A stretch of DNA of 58,763 nucleotides. It comes from Lobulomyces angularis. Taxonomy: Eukaryota; Chytridiomycota; Chytridiomycetes; Lobulomycetales; Lobulomycetaceae. The notes beneath the pieces are model-generated. The model searched no databases. It was not told where the DNA came from and was given only the letters and a program-made list of their open reading frames with translations. Positions 47,009 to 57,961 of this stretch are shown piece after piece; the first letter of the stretch is position 1; every line of letters begins with the position of its first letter. Made by a program: the position numbers and the translations under genes. The DNA is taken from contig JADHYX010000103.1 in assembly GCA_027604685.1 (NCBI GenBank), positions 1 through 58,763 on the forward strand. The letters are read 5' to 3'.

Positions 47009-49930
47009 ATGCTAAAGTTTAGATCCTCTTTGACAAACTCAAATGCGTCAGTACAATGAAAACTTCTATTTTTTTAATCGTTATTTGTAAATAAAATTTT
47101 AGACGGCGCTTCTTATCTCAAACGACTCATAAACCTTTGTTCGATAAAATTTTAATTGCTAACCGGTATTACCAATAATTTGTTTGTATTATTAATATAT
47201 TTTAGAGGGGAGATAGCTTGTAGAGTAATGAAAACTGCCAAAAAATTAGGTTTAATTTTTAATTTCGATTTTTACATTTTAACTTTTTTTTAAGGTGTGA
47301 AAACTGTTGCAGTTTTCAGTGATGCAGATCGTGATTCAATGCACACCAAATTAGCTGATGAAGCTTGGAATATTGGACCAGCAGCAAGTAGTGAAAGTTA
47401 CCTTAGAATGGACAAAATTATTCAGGTTGCTAAGGATAGTGGAGCTCAAGCTATTCATCCTGGATACGGTAATGATAGCTATTAAATAAATTGCTAAAAT
47501 GAAATATGTATGATTTTAAACTAAAAAATAAACAGGATTCCTTAGTGAAAATAGTGATTTTGCTAAGAAGGTTACTGATTCCGGTTTAACTTTCATAGGT
47601 CCTCCAGTCAAATCGATTATAGACATGTAAAATATTTGTTTATGTTGTTTACAATTTTATTTGCTCAGGGGTTCAAAATCTGCATCGAAAATAATTATGC
47701 AGAATGCCAATGTACCGGTTGTTCCAGGGTACCATGGTAATTTTTTATAAAATGTGCGATTTTTAACGCTTTGTTGCTTCGAATTATTTTTTTCAGGTGA
47801 GAATCAAGAGCCTGAATTTCTAAAAAAAAAAGCGGATTCTATGGGATATCCTGTCTTGATTAAAGCAATAAAAGGTGGAGGAGGAAAGGGAATGAGAATT
47901 GTTGAAAAAAGTGAGGATTTTATGATGATGCTGGAATCATCAAAGAGGGAAGCTATGAAGTCTTTCAGCGATGATAAAGTGTTAGTTGAAAAATACTTAA
48001 CAGTGCCAAGGTTTGATACGTGATCTTTAAATAAAAATTAATTTTTTTTAAATTTTCAGACACGTTGAGGTTCAAGTTTTTGCAGATAAATTAGGAAATG
48101 CAGTTTACTTATTTGAAAGAGACTGCTCAGTACAGAGAAGACACCAGAAAGTGTTGGAGGAAGCCCCAGCTGTAACAAATTCAAAAATTTAGTAATTTAA
48201 TTTCCACTTTATTGCAGCCCGGTTTATCGGAAGCTCTAAGAAAAGACTTAGGAGAAAAAGCTGTGGCTGCTGCGAAGGCAGTTGGATATGTGGGGGCTGG
48301 TACTGTTGAATTCATTTTAGACACGTTAGATAATAAATTTTACTTCATGGAAATGAACACTAGACTTCAAGTGGAACACCCTGTAACTGAGATGGTTACA
48401 AATACCGACCTTGTTCACTGGCAGCTAGAAGTAACTTAATTTGATTCTGTTTTTTTGTTAAAATATATTTAGGTTGCTGCTGGTAACAGGTTGCCTTTAC
48501 TTCAAAAAGATTTAAAACTCGATGGTCATGCATTTGAGGCAAGAATTTACGCTGAAAATCCAAGAAAGTAAGAAAAAAAAATGTTTTTGTTAAATAACTA
48601 TTATTCTTATGTCTCTTTTAGCAACTTTCTTCCTGATGGTATGACTTAAATAATATAATTCTTGATTTGATTGTTGTAGTTGGACCGTTGATACATTTGC
48701 GGCCACCACAACCAGCAAAAAATTCTGTCAGGATTGAAACTGGTGTGACCGAGGGAGATGCAGTTAGTGTACACTATGATCCTATGATATGCAAAGTATA
48801 ATATTACTATTTAAAATTTTTTTAAAATGTTTGCGAAAGTTGGTAGTTAAAGGAAGGGACAGAAGCGATGCTTTAAGGATTCTTAGAAAAGCATTAGGAG
48901 AATTTGAGGTTGTTGGACCAAATACAAACATAAGCTTTCTACAATCATTAGCATCATCTCCTGATTTCATAGCTGGTGATGTAGAAACTGGGTTTATTGA
49001 GGTATATTATTTATTTATTTTTATTTACCACTTTTTGACTATATTGTAGAAACATAAACAAGAATTATTTCCAGAAGAAATTGATTTTGATCCTTTAGAT
49101 GTTGCTAAAGCTGCTCTTGGGCTTTTATATCAAAAACAACAAATAACTTCACAATTAAGCGCATCTTCTTACGGTAAATATGTAGTAAAAGTAAAGTACT
49201 AATTTTGATATAAGACGCCACTTCTCCTTGGGGTCAATTAAAAGATTTACGACTTAACAATTTTAAAACTTCCCGATTTCAATTTCTAAATCCAAACAAA
49301 GAAGAAAATCAAGAGAAAACTGCTGTGGAATTAAGCTACGACTGTCAGAGCAATAATTACAATATTTCAGTTATGCAGAGTGCTTCCGGAAAAAATTTTA
49401 ATTTTAATGATGTGTTAGTTTACGAAAACACTTCAACTGAAAGCAATAGGTTAAAAAATCAAAACGATTACATTGTGGAAATTAATGGAAAGCGCAGTAA
49501 ATGTAGTATTATTAATTTTGAAGAAAAATTACATCTGTTTTGTGATGGAAAGCACACAATATTGGGATATCCTATGCCGGAATATTTAAAAGCAAATAGT
49601 GACGTTAAAGTTGGAGACGTTATCACTCCAATGCCTTGTAAAATATCCCAAGTAACAAAAATAGTATAAAAGTTTCTAAAACATAACATTTTTAGATTTT
49701 ATGTAAAGCTGGAGAAAAAGTGGAAATCGGACAACCTTTAATTATACTGGAAGCAATGAAGATGGAGGTATGATTTTTTCAATAATTGTGATATTATACC
49801 TACTTAAATTAAAAATTTTTTTTAACAGCATGTCATTAGATCGCCAATTGCAGGAGTAGTTAAAAATATACATTATAACTTGGGTGAAATTGTTGCAGAA
49901 AGAAAGAGATTGGTAACATTTGAAGAGTGA
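47009..49930 (+). CDS. MCCC1: 3-methylcrotonyl-CoA carboxylase, biotin-carrying alpha subunit
   Basis: Mitochondrial enzyme of leucine breakdown; the alpha subunit carboxylates its own biotin with bicarbonate and ATP. The presequence is basic ([20 protein letters not shown]), then the biotin-carboxylase domain: [34 protein letters not shown], the ATP-grasp loop [48 protein letters not shown] and [16 protein letters not shown] long middle region follows, and the biotinyl domain ends it with the biotinylated Lys in [14 protein letters not shown]. At least twelve introns; one internal exon is only 17 nt (48622-48638, NNFLPD). In favour of MCC over propionyl-CoA or pyruvate carboxylase are the length and the poorly conserved linker. 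The beta subunit is not in the window. Confidence 0.92.
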
Positions 49931-50135
49931 AGTTTAACATAAGTTCTATTTATTTGCTATTCCGAATTCGTTTTGTTAAATTATAGCTTAGAAACTAATA
50001 TTAATTTTTGTTTTAAAATTCATCCAGATTTATACTTTTTTCATTTAAGTTTTTTTGCTTTTATGGCACACAAAAATTTCTTTATTGCAGCCTCCATGCC
50101 ACATAATTTTTGTAAAAGAAAATCATCAAAACAAG

Positions 50136-53100
50136 ATGGTTGACTACAGAAACTCCAACAGCGATCATACACAGCACATCCAACAGCAAAACTTACACTC
50201 CAACGCAACTTCAAACACTCGCTATAATATGCTTCTTGCCTTTGACGACAACAATGATTTGGGAAAACCACACAATTTGTCCTTTGACGTATCGCAGCCT
50301 TATACCAACTGCACTGATTTTACTTCCTCGGAAAGTGCTACCCAGCTACATCTTTCAATCTCTTCTCCTAATACCCTACCGCCCTCTGGTAAAATTTGTA
50401 TTTCTCTTTTCCTTACTTAACAATTCGTATTAATTTTATTATTTAAAGATTATTCTAGAGAACATATTCCATCTGATTATTGGCAAAATTCTAATGACTC
50501 GATTCAAAACATACCAAGTAAATGATTTTAAATCCTTTTTTATTTTTTTTTACCAAATTTCACCCATAATGAATATAGCACCTATATCTACTCCGCCTAT
50601 TTTAAGTTCTATTAATCAAACTGGAAATTTTGGTGTGCAACATTTTGAACCAAACCTTGGTCAGGAAAGTATTTCGCTAGACATTCAGCAGATGCAGCAA
50701 TATAATGATATCCAGTACATTTTATCACCTCCTCTACAATTCAATTCTTTACCTCAATCATCATTTGCAGAACAATCTAATGTAAATACAAAGGTTGAAA
50801 ATAATTCTCCTTTTCATCGTTCTTTATCTCAACATTCTATTCCTGAAAACACTACCAATGGCAACTGTGGTGAAAATATATCAGTATCTTATACCCAATT
50901 CTCCCCGTTTAATTCAGGTTATAGTCCTTCCCTTGTCCAGACTTCTTATTTAGATGACAGTGTTAAATTAACCCAATCTCCGTCTCGATCTAAGAATCAA
51001 ATGAACAGATCTTTCAAAAATAACCTCAATAATATCGAAAATGCCAACGCACATCAAACTAGTTCTCCTACAAATACTACAATTTCAGCTGGAAGTTTGA
51101 AAAACTATGATGACAGTCCTAAAAATAACTTAAATGATTTAATAGGTCCAAAAACACTATTTGGTTACTCCGACGCTTCAAATTCTCAAATGTCAACATC
51201 GAGATCAAATTTTGGAGCAGGATCACCAATTACCAGCAGTTCTACACAAGTTGACGATAACTCAGCATCTAGTCCCTCTAATAAACTACCATTTTCCTTT
51301 TTAACCCCTTTGGAAACTCCAACTTTGGTTGACAGCAGTACTTCTTTACCCAATACTGGATTATTCCCGCAGATTAAAGATCAATCATCCTCTTCTAATG
51401 AATCCCATCGGCAACTGAAAAGAAATTTAGGTATAAGAACAAAAGTCATCGCTTCAACTCAAGGCAAAGATGGGAAATTGAGGAAACCTAAAATTATGAA
51501 GGAAGCTCTTGCCTTTTGTAACAAATGCAATAAAGAATTTGCAACTTTAATTTTACATGGGACTGAGACAGAACTTTCTCAAGATTATTTTATTGAAATG
51601 ATTTGTTGGGACTGTGAATACGAGTCGGCTGACCCAAATCCAACTCGAAATCCAGATCTTGAAACTAAATTACCGAAACAATCGAGATGTGCTACTATTG
51701 ACAGTACACCTAAAGGAAGGAAAATGAAAGCGGAATGTGAATGTTGCAAGCGAATAATAGCTACTGGTGGTGTTTGCGCTGGAACTCGCGAAAACGCTGA
51801 CTGGAGTGATCCTGGCTTTGGTGTTGAGATTATTTGTGCATATTGCAGAGAAAAATATGGCTTTTGCACTGAGGTAATTTATGTTTACATGTTACTTATA
51901 TTTTTAGTGTGGTGGAGGAAACAGATTTAGAACTGGAAAATGGTAACCTTTAAGTATTTTTGTTCTACATTGTCTTCTTACGCTAGTTTTTTTTTCTTGT
52001 TAGGCGGCCACTTGAACTGTTTGAAGAAAATCGTAGAACTTGTAAATTTTCTCATAATCGTATTGGAAAAAAACCGATTATTTATCAAACTTTTCGAGTT
52101 CCTGATGAATTTTCGAGAGAAAATTACAAATGTGTGCATGGCGAAGGTTGCAGTGGTTGTTCCTTTGACATGGTGTTAGCCCAGTTAAAGGAAATGTACT
52201 TGGATAGAAAATTGTTTTCTTATGCTGTACCAATAATCATGGAAACAATCCCAACTATGATGTTTGTTTCTATTTTAATTTATTAATTTATATTTTATTG
52301 TAGGACTTGGCAAAAGCTAAAAAAAAAAATTGAGATGCATTGGAATGCGATAGAAATTGCATTAACTACGCGACCTGAACCACACATTCGAACTTATGTT
52401 GATTTGAGTTTTATTCCACCCCCATCCCCTAGAAGAAAAAATAAAAGTAGTAAAGAATTTTCTTCTGGACCAATTGCAAGTCAAGTTATTGCTGGATTTG
52501 TTTGTGGACACTGGGATATTAAAAAGCGTACATTTTTCATTGGCCAGAGATGTAATTGTGGAGGTAACACTGCAAATTTTCATTAATTATTAAATTTTCT
52601 TTTTTTTTTTAAGTTGGCGGAGATCCTTGTTCCATGGTATTTTTGAAAAAGTTAAATAAAACTTAACAAATTTTTTATTAAATCCAGATATTAGAAATGA
52701 CTAAAAATTTAATAGCCAGAGTAAGTAAAGATTTGGAATATATGAAAAATTGCCAGCCTCCTACGTTAGCCTTTTGCACTGGTTTTACTAGATTTTTTGT
52801 GAGAACAACTTTGGATTTTTTAAAAAATGGTGAAGATAGAACCAGGTTAATACCTGATAAGGAATTTACTCACACGGACTTTAGCTTTACTAGAATTGGA
52901 TTTAGAACTGTTGCCGATTACAAAAATTTGGACCAAGAAATGATAAGTGAACTGTGCCCGAAGACAAATGATGAAACTTTGTATGTTGTTAATATTAAAG
53001 ATTTAAAAAAACCCGAAAATTCGAATATGAGTTGTGCCAACCCAAGAAAAAAATTAAAAAGCAACAATGTAGATGGTGAAAATCAAGATTCTTCAGCGAA

Positions 53101-54394
53101 ACACATTAAAAATGTTCCCATTATTCAAAAAAATGGGATGAGTGCAATAAAAATGATTACAGAGCAGCGGCAAAAATTTGAATCCCATAACCAATCACTC
53201 CAAAATCAACAACTACATCAAAATCAACAACTACATCAAAATCAACAACAACAGCATAACCAAAAACAACAGTTTAGCCAACAGCTACCTAAGCAACAAC
53301 ACCAAAGCCAGCAGCTACATCAATATCAACAGCAAAATCTACAGCAAAACCAACAGCAACATCAAAATCAACAGCAACAAAATCAACAACAACAGCAGAA
53401 CCAACCCCAAAATCAAAAACACTTTCAAAATCAGCGACAGCAAAACCAACAACAACAGCTTGGCCAACAAGTACATCAACAACATCACCAAAACCAACAA
53501 CTACACCAACAACATCACCAAAACCAACAACTACATCAACAACATCACCAAAACCAACAACTACATCAAAATCAACAACAGCATCAACAACATCAAAATC
53601 AACAGTACCATCAGAATCAACAAAATCAAAGTCAACGTCTAATACAACACGATTTCCAACAGGCAGCGCAAAAAAATATTCAGAATCATCACCAGCAGCA
53701 GCCAGATATGGTGGATTTACACAATCCCCATCAGCAACTGAATTTACAGCAATATCAGAGTCCGCAAAAGCAACTACAACCCATTCATCAGCAACAACTA
53801 CAGATCCAGCATTATCAACAGAATAATGCGCAAGAATGCGAAACGTATGAACTGTCCCAACAATTATTAAACCATCAGCAGCAAAGTCCGCTCTTCCAAC
53901 AACATCTTCAAAATCAAGAACTGCTTCGACAACGAAAATCTTATTTACCGATGCTACCTACTGATGATAGAACTGTACTTGGAATAGGAAAGCAAAATCA
54001 GACACCAAAGCTAACAGCTTATCAGCAAAATCAGAATTTGAGCTCAGATAAGCTGCAACCACAATTCCTACGTCAAAATCAAAATACACCTCCCACTACC
54101 CAGCAATTATATAACCTACATCACAACGTTAACAACTCTCAAATTTTTTATGAAGGAGAAAATCACATTTTTTCCCCAACCCAGTTTGATAATCAGTTGC
54201 CGCCTCAGCAAAATCAGCGTATTCTGTTTCAACAAAATCAGTACAATTTTGTGCCTCCGAATCTGAATGTGGCTTCAGATGTTTTGAACAAATCACAAAA
54301 TTTTTCACAAACGAAAAAAAATTCACTGGATCGCTCTTTTCAACAGCAAGTACAGCAGGTTTCAGATAAACCTCCAGAGAAATTTTCGCGCTAA
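50136..54394 (+). CDS. Large Cys-rich, Gln/Asn-rich protein of unknown function
   Basis: Eight exons (50136-50388, 50449-50517, 50579-51873, 51908-51942, 52004-52261, 52304-52563, 52614-52636, 52688-54394) give 1,299 residues with all phases matching. Residues 1-390 are Ser/Asn-rich and unstructured. Residues about 400-800 form a conserved-looking Cys-rich region with spaced pairs: CNKCNKEF, CWDCEYE, CECCKRIIATGGVC, CAYCREKYGFCTECGGGNRF, RTGKWRPLELFEENRRTC, CVHGEGCSGCSF, CGHWDIKKRTFF and CNCGVGGDPC. The last 400 residues are dominated by Gln, with His and Asn, and at 53481-53570 include three copies of a 30-bp unit (HHQNQQLHQQ). It looks like a nuclear, possibly DNA- or chromatin-binding regulator with prion-like tails. 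I recall similar fungal proteins, but no named domain. The start is the first ATG in frame. Confidence 0.8.
53481..53570 (+). repeat. 30-bp minisatellite in Gln-rich coding region
   Basis: Three copies of a 30-bp unit starting at 53481, 53511 and 53541 encode a ten-residue Gln/His repeat within the tail of the large Cys/Gln-rich protein. Length changes of whole units would keep the frame. Surrounding CAA/CAG-rich sequence extends the low-complexity tract to about 53200-53910. Confidence 0.8.
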
Positions 54395-55444
54395 AATTAA
54401 TACACAACTTATGCGTTTTATGATCAAAATTTTGTTTATCCATTTAAGTGAAAATTCATTTGTCTTTCTGCTTTAAAAAATTTTTTTTTTTAGTACCATA
54501 TTATTTAATTTTTGCTATTTTTTAGTTCTGTTATTTTATTATTATTATAATATATTTTTAAGATTTATCCGTTAATAAACTTTAATATAGTTTTATAGTT
54601 ATTCATTAACTCTCAAAAAAGCCGTTTTTTGAATATTCAACAGAGAAACTATAGTAAGTCCTTTGCAGAATCTTGGGTTTGTACCAAATAATTGATTTGT
54701 TACCAATCCTTTCAATTAAAATTATAAAACACTTGCAAAAAAAAAAAATTTTCCTACTTCATCCTAAGCCAACCTATTTTGAATTAGTAAAGCAGTTCTT
54801 AAACGAACATCATTTTCTAGCAAAAATTATTTTTTTGATTGACCAGATATTTTGCTTTTAATTCTCGAAGTCTTCGTTGAGCTCTACAAAAGTAAATTAA
54901 TAAATTCCAAAAAAAAACAAATGTACTGCAAAAAGAAAATTTTGAGTTTTTGTAGAAAATAAAAAAACTAAGATTTGAAACTGAAAAAAAAAAAAAAAAA
55001 GTACCTTTCGTCAAATCTTTATCAACTTCTATATCATTTTCAGCTGCCATAAGGCAGCAACAGAATAATGCCTATCAGTGATTCCGCCAGGGAGGAAGGA
55101 ACCGCACTGCCTAAGGAAAGGCCATTTTGTGCAGCAATCTAATACTAAAAAAAACTTTTAGAGAATTAACGAAAATTGATAGAATAAAACTCAAAAGCAG
55201 CTTTTGCAAGTTGAGAAGGTTTTAAATCTATTAGTATTAGTGGTGCTTCCTCTTTCAATTACAACTGACTACTATGGAAAAATATTGAGAAAAATTTTTT
55301 TTTTAGATTATAATTTTCTTATAGGTTGCCAAACCTTGAAAACAGACAAGACTTTTTTTCATCTTAATTTAACTTTTTGGGGTTTTGCGGTTTTCTGTAA
55401 AACAAGAACAGACAAAAACTAACGTTTTTAATCCTTTCTTAACA
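54395..55444. other. Spacer with GC-rich island and possible tiny exons
   Basis: About 1 kb between two plus-strand genes. It holds an AT-rich part with A runs and a striking block at 55041-55136 that is 52% G+C (50 of 96 bases by hand count). The block has a 6-bp stem with a 4-base loop (55043-55048/55053-55058), a CAGTG/CACTG stem (55076-55080/55105-55109) and a GCCT/AGGC stem (55109-55112/55119-55122). Coding-like pieces exist on the minus strand around it (see findings). The SNAPC3 promoter should be at 55140-55444. Confidence 0.45.
54858..55050 (-). other. Candidate tiny spliced ORF (23 residues)
   Basis: On the minus strand, 55005-55050 and 54858-54883 join in frame through canonical splice sites to give MAAENDIEVDKDLTKELNED and three more residues. 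It is short and acidic and resembles the C-terminal end of some protein. The ATG lies inside the GC-rich hairpin, and the frame is closed just upstream. It may be the tail of an unrecognised gene whose upstream exons lie at 55060-55360. I do not claim it is expressed. Confidence 0.2.
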
Positions 55445-57007
55445 ATGGAAAATTTGTTTTCTGTGGAAGAGGAATTAAACAAAGTCAACATCTCATTAAC
55501 CAAAAGACAGTTTTTAGAATCAAAAGATAACTGCAGACTAACTACCGTTAAGTTCGATTCGTATGATTTAAAAAAATCAGATTTAAAATTTTTTGACACA
55601 AAAGGAAATCCGAAACTTTTGAGAAATTTGCCAGAAAATCAACCTGAGACTGAAGAAAATTTATTAATAAATGAACTATTAACTTCCAACTTTTCCTGCT
55701 ATAGGTATTAGTTGTCAGCTTATTTGTTTTAAAGTTTTCTCTGAATTGTAGGAATGAAAACCTTAAAGAGTTAAACATTCGAACACAAAATATAAACCAT
55801 GAAGTAAAAAAATCTTAAATTTTTAATTTTTAATCATTTATTCAAAACTTTTTTGATTTTATTATTTTATATTTTGAGTTAGAAATTAAATGAAACTTTA
55901 GAGAACATCAAATTTCAACAAGTACCCTCGAATGAAATTGTTATCAAAGTTAAATTTTTTAGAAAAAATAATGAAATTTTGAGTGAATTTTTGATTTTGG
56001 GAAGTCAAAAATTATCTGAATTAAGGGACAAGTTTTTTTGTATTAATGACTTTTTGCTGTTAGATCAAGATGACAACTTGAGTAATTAAGATTTTCCTTT
56101 CATTATCGATTTTATTTTTTTATTTTTAGTAAGTCAAAATACTCTAGAATGTAAAATCTCACCAAGTTCATTCTATATTGAGGGTACTTTCTATGATGAT
56201 ACCCGCTCAACTTTTTCCCAAAGATATAGCGAGTTAGTTAATTATTAAAAAATTTATTTGAAATCCTGATATTTATTGAAGAACTATAATGAAATGGTGG
56301 TTAGAAAGACACCAACTTATACAAGACTTGAAGGCATATAGTGGACAGGATGATTTTTTCAAAGAACCAACAAATTCTAGAAAGCGCAAAAAAATGAAAG
56401 AAAAGAGATTCCAAGCTTTTTCCACAAATTTTTCATATAGTAGTGATGAAGATGATAGTGAAGTTGAAGATAGCTTTGTAAAAAGGAAAAACGATAACTG
56501 CGACTTTGACTTTAAAAATTTTAAAATGGAGGAGACTATGATGCAAATGGTGGCCAAGAATTTTAAGTTTAATAAAAGATATTTATTTCTTCACAGAGAA
56601 AAATGTGAACATGGTTCAATATTCGTATTTTTTTTTATATTAATATTTTTTTTTTTTGCTTTTCTTCCAGTCTTTGTCTTTACTGATCTTAGAAAATTTC
56701 ACAAGAGCGATGATCAAAATTACTTTAATTACCCTAAATTAATTTATGAAGGAATCGAAACAAAGAGAAGAAAAAATTGTTATTTTTGTGAAAAAAAATT
56801 TGCAGAGTAACTAACTTAATTTTGAAAAGTTATAATTTTTTTTTATTATTCAACAGCTGGATAACTGTAGATGACTTTCATGCTCCAGAAAATCCTTGCT
56901 ATTGGTGCAACAGCTGCTTTGATGAGTATCATTTATTTCCAGCAGGAGAAAAAATTTATAGTGGTTACGAAAAAATTCCCTATAAATTTAGTGAAAATTT
57001 TGGTTGA
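55445..57007 (+). CDS. SNAPC3: snRNA-activating protein complex subunit 3 (SNAP50)
   Basis: Subunit of SNAPc, which binds the proximal sequence element of snRNA genes and recruits Pol II or Pol III. The start at 55445 (MENLFSVEEELNKVNISLTK) opens a divergent helical N-terminus over about four exons. The conserved SNAP50 domain begins with SSFYIEGTFYDDTR, then the acidic Lys-rich stretch, FKMEETMMQM and KRYLFLHREKCEH, spliced to VFVFTDLRKFH. The zinc-binding end is NCYFCEKKFA, spliced to DWITVDDFHAPENPCYWCNS and CFDEYHLF, matching the family's CxxC...DPCFFCDxC pattern. At the CEH junction the donor at 56612 is needed to keep the frame. SNAPc is lacking in the yeasts, so this supports a non-Dikarya origin. 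The stop is at 57007, 70 bp from the next, convergent gene. Confidence 0.88.
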
Positions 57008-57077
57008 CATACTAGTAAAATATATGTATTTTTAAAAAAAAATTGTTACTTAATAATCTGTTTTAATATACACATCA

Positions 57078-57593
57078 TTATACTTTTGTTGTTAACTCAT
57101 TATTGCCATAAACATGTACTCGAACTTTTTTGTAGGACCAAACTGTAGAAAATATTGTGGTTAAAATAACTAATGCTACAATTGAAGTTAAAACTATTAA
57201 CGCATTGCAATCATAACGTATTTCTAATGCTCTATATGACTTGATATTATCAGTGATACAAAGGTCATACTGGTAGTCGATTCGGACAGCATTAACGAGG
57301 TTAAAAAGACAAGCCAACCAAAGTATTAGCATTACTAGCTGCAAAAAAAAAAAGAATGAAGTTCTAAATCTACCGCCAAATTTTCGCTGGATCAATAAAA
57401 ACCATTCATTTGAGAAAACGACTGCCATTAAAACACTAGTAGAAATTGCCAAAAAAGAAACAACTTTTTCTTTATTCCAAGGATCTTTGATAAGGTATAC
57501 AAATGTTAAAACTGTGCTCAAAATTGAGAGAACTAACTGCAACAGATGAAAAAACACCAATTTGTATTGATATTTTTGATTAAACTCGACCAT
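57078..57593 (-). CDS. Four-transmembrane protein, MARVEL-like
   Basis: Single-exon frame of 171 residues starting MVEFNQKYQYKLVFFHLLQL. Four hydrophobic segments are clear, at about residues 11-33, 43-66, 78-102 and 130-153. The loop between TM3 and TM4 is about 28 residues with two Cys (DLCITD and RYDCNA), as in four-TM MARVEL or tetraspan proteins with an extracellular disulfide. The C-tail is basic then polar (SYKKVRVHVYGNNELTT). No family is certain. It is likely a membrane-organising protein of the plasma membrane or vesicles. A T-run region at 57345-57360 could in principle be an intron, but reading through it gives a good TM3, so I keep one exon. Confidence 0.65.
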   Translation of the reverse strand: MVEFNQKYQYKLVFFHLLQLVLSILSTVLTFVYLIKDPWNKEKVVSFLAISTSVLMAVVFSNEWFLLIQRKFGGRFRTSFFFFLQLVMLILWLACLFNLVNAVRIDYQYDLCITDNIKSYRALEIRYDCNALIVLTSIVALVILTTIFSTVWSYKKVRVHVYGNNELTTKV

Positions 57594-57961
57594 TTTATAA
57601 TATATTAGTTTAAAAATCTATTGAAATTGAATTGAATTAATTTTTAAAACTTTTTTTATAGAAAAGGTGTAATTTATAACTTTTTATATAGAGTGAATTT
57701 TTTATAACGTCATTTTAACTAGCCACAAAGACAAACTGTGTTCCTCTATTTGTTCCTATCTCAAAATTTTAATTTTTTTTATACACCGCAAATTAATATA
57801 CAATGAAAGGCAAGATAGATATTTTCTTTTCATCATCAAATAAATTAAATGTATTTTCTTCTTATTTTTATTAAAAACGTATACTTTATACAGATATCAA
57901 TCAAATAAACAAAACAAAAGAGAATATTAAACAAATATTACTTGAATAAAAAATTATTTTC
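57594..57961. other. Spacer between four-TM gene and repeat protein
   Basis: About 370 AT-rich bases upstream of the four-TM gene and downstream of the repeat-protein stop. Nothing else is recognised. Confidence 0.5.

Noticed and set aside
53178..53642. 154-codon Asn/Ser/Ile-rich frame on the plus strand
   Set aside because: It is a shifted frame of the CAA/CAG-rich Gln tract and has no independent support.
53200..53910. Dense direct repeats resembling a CRISPR array
   Set aside because: The repeats encode Gln-rich protein in frame, lack unique spacers of constant length, and the genome is eukaryotic.
50136..54394. First thought: a CSL-type (Su(H)/CBF1) transcription factor
   Set aside because: None of the CSL beta-trefoil or Rel-type motifs is present; the Cys clusters do not match that family.
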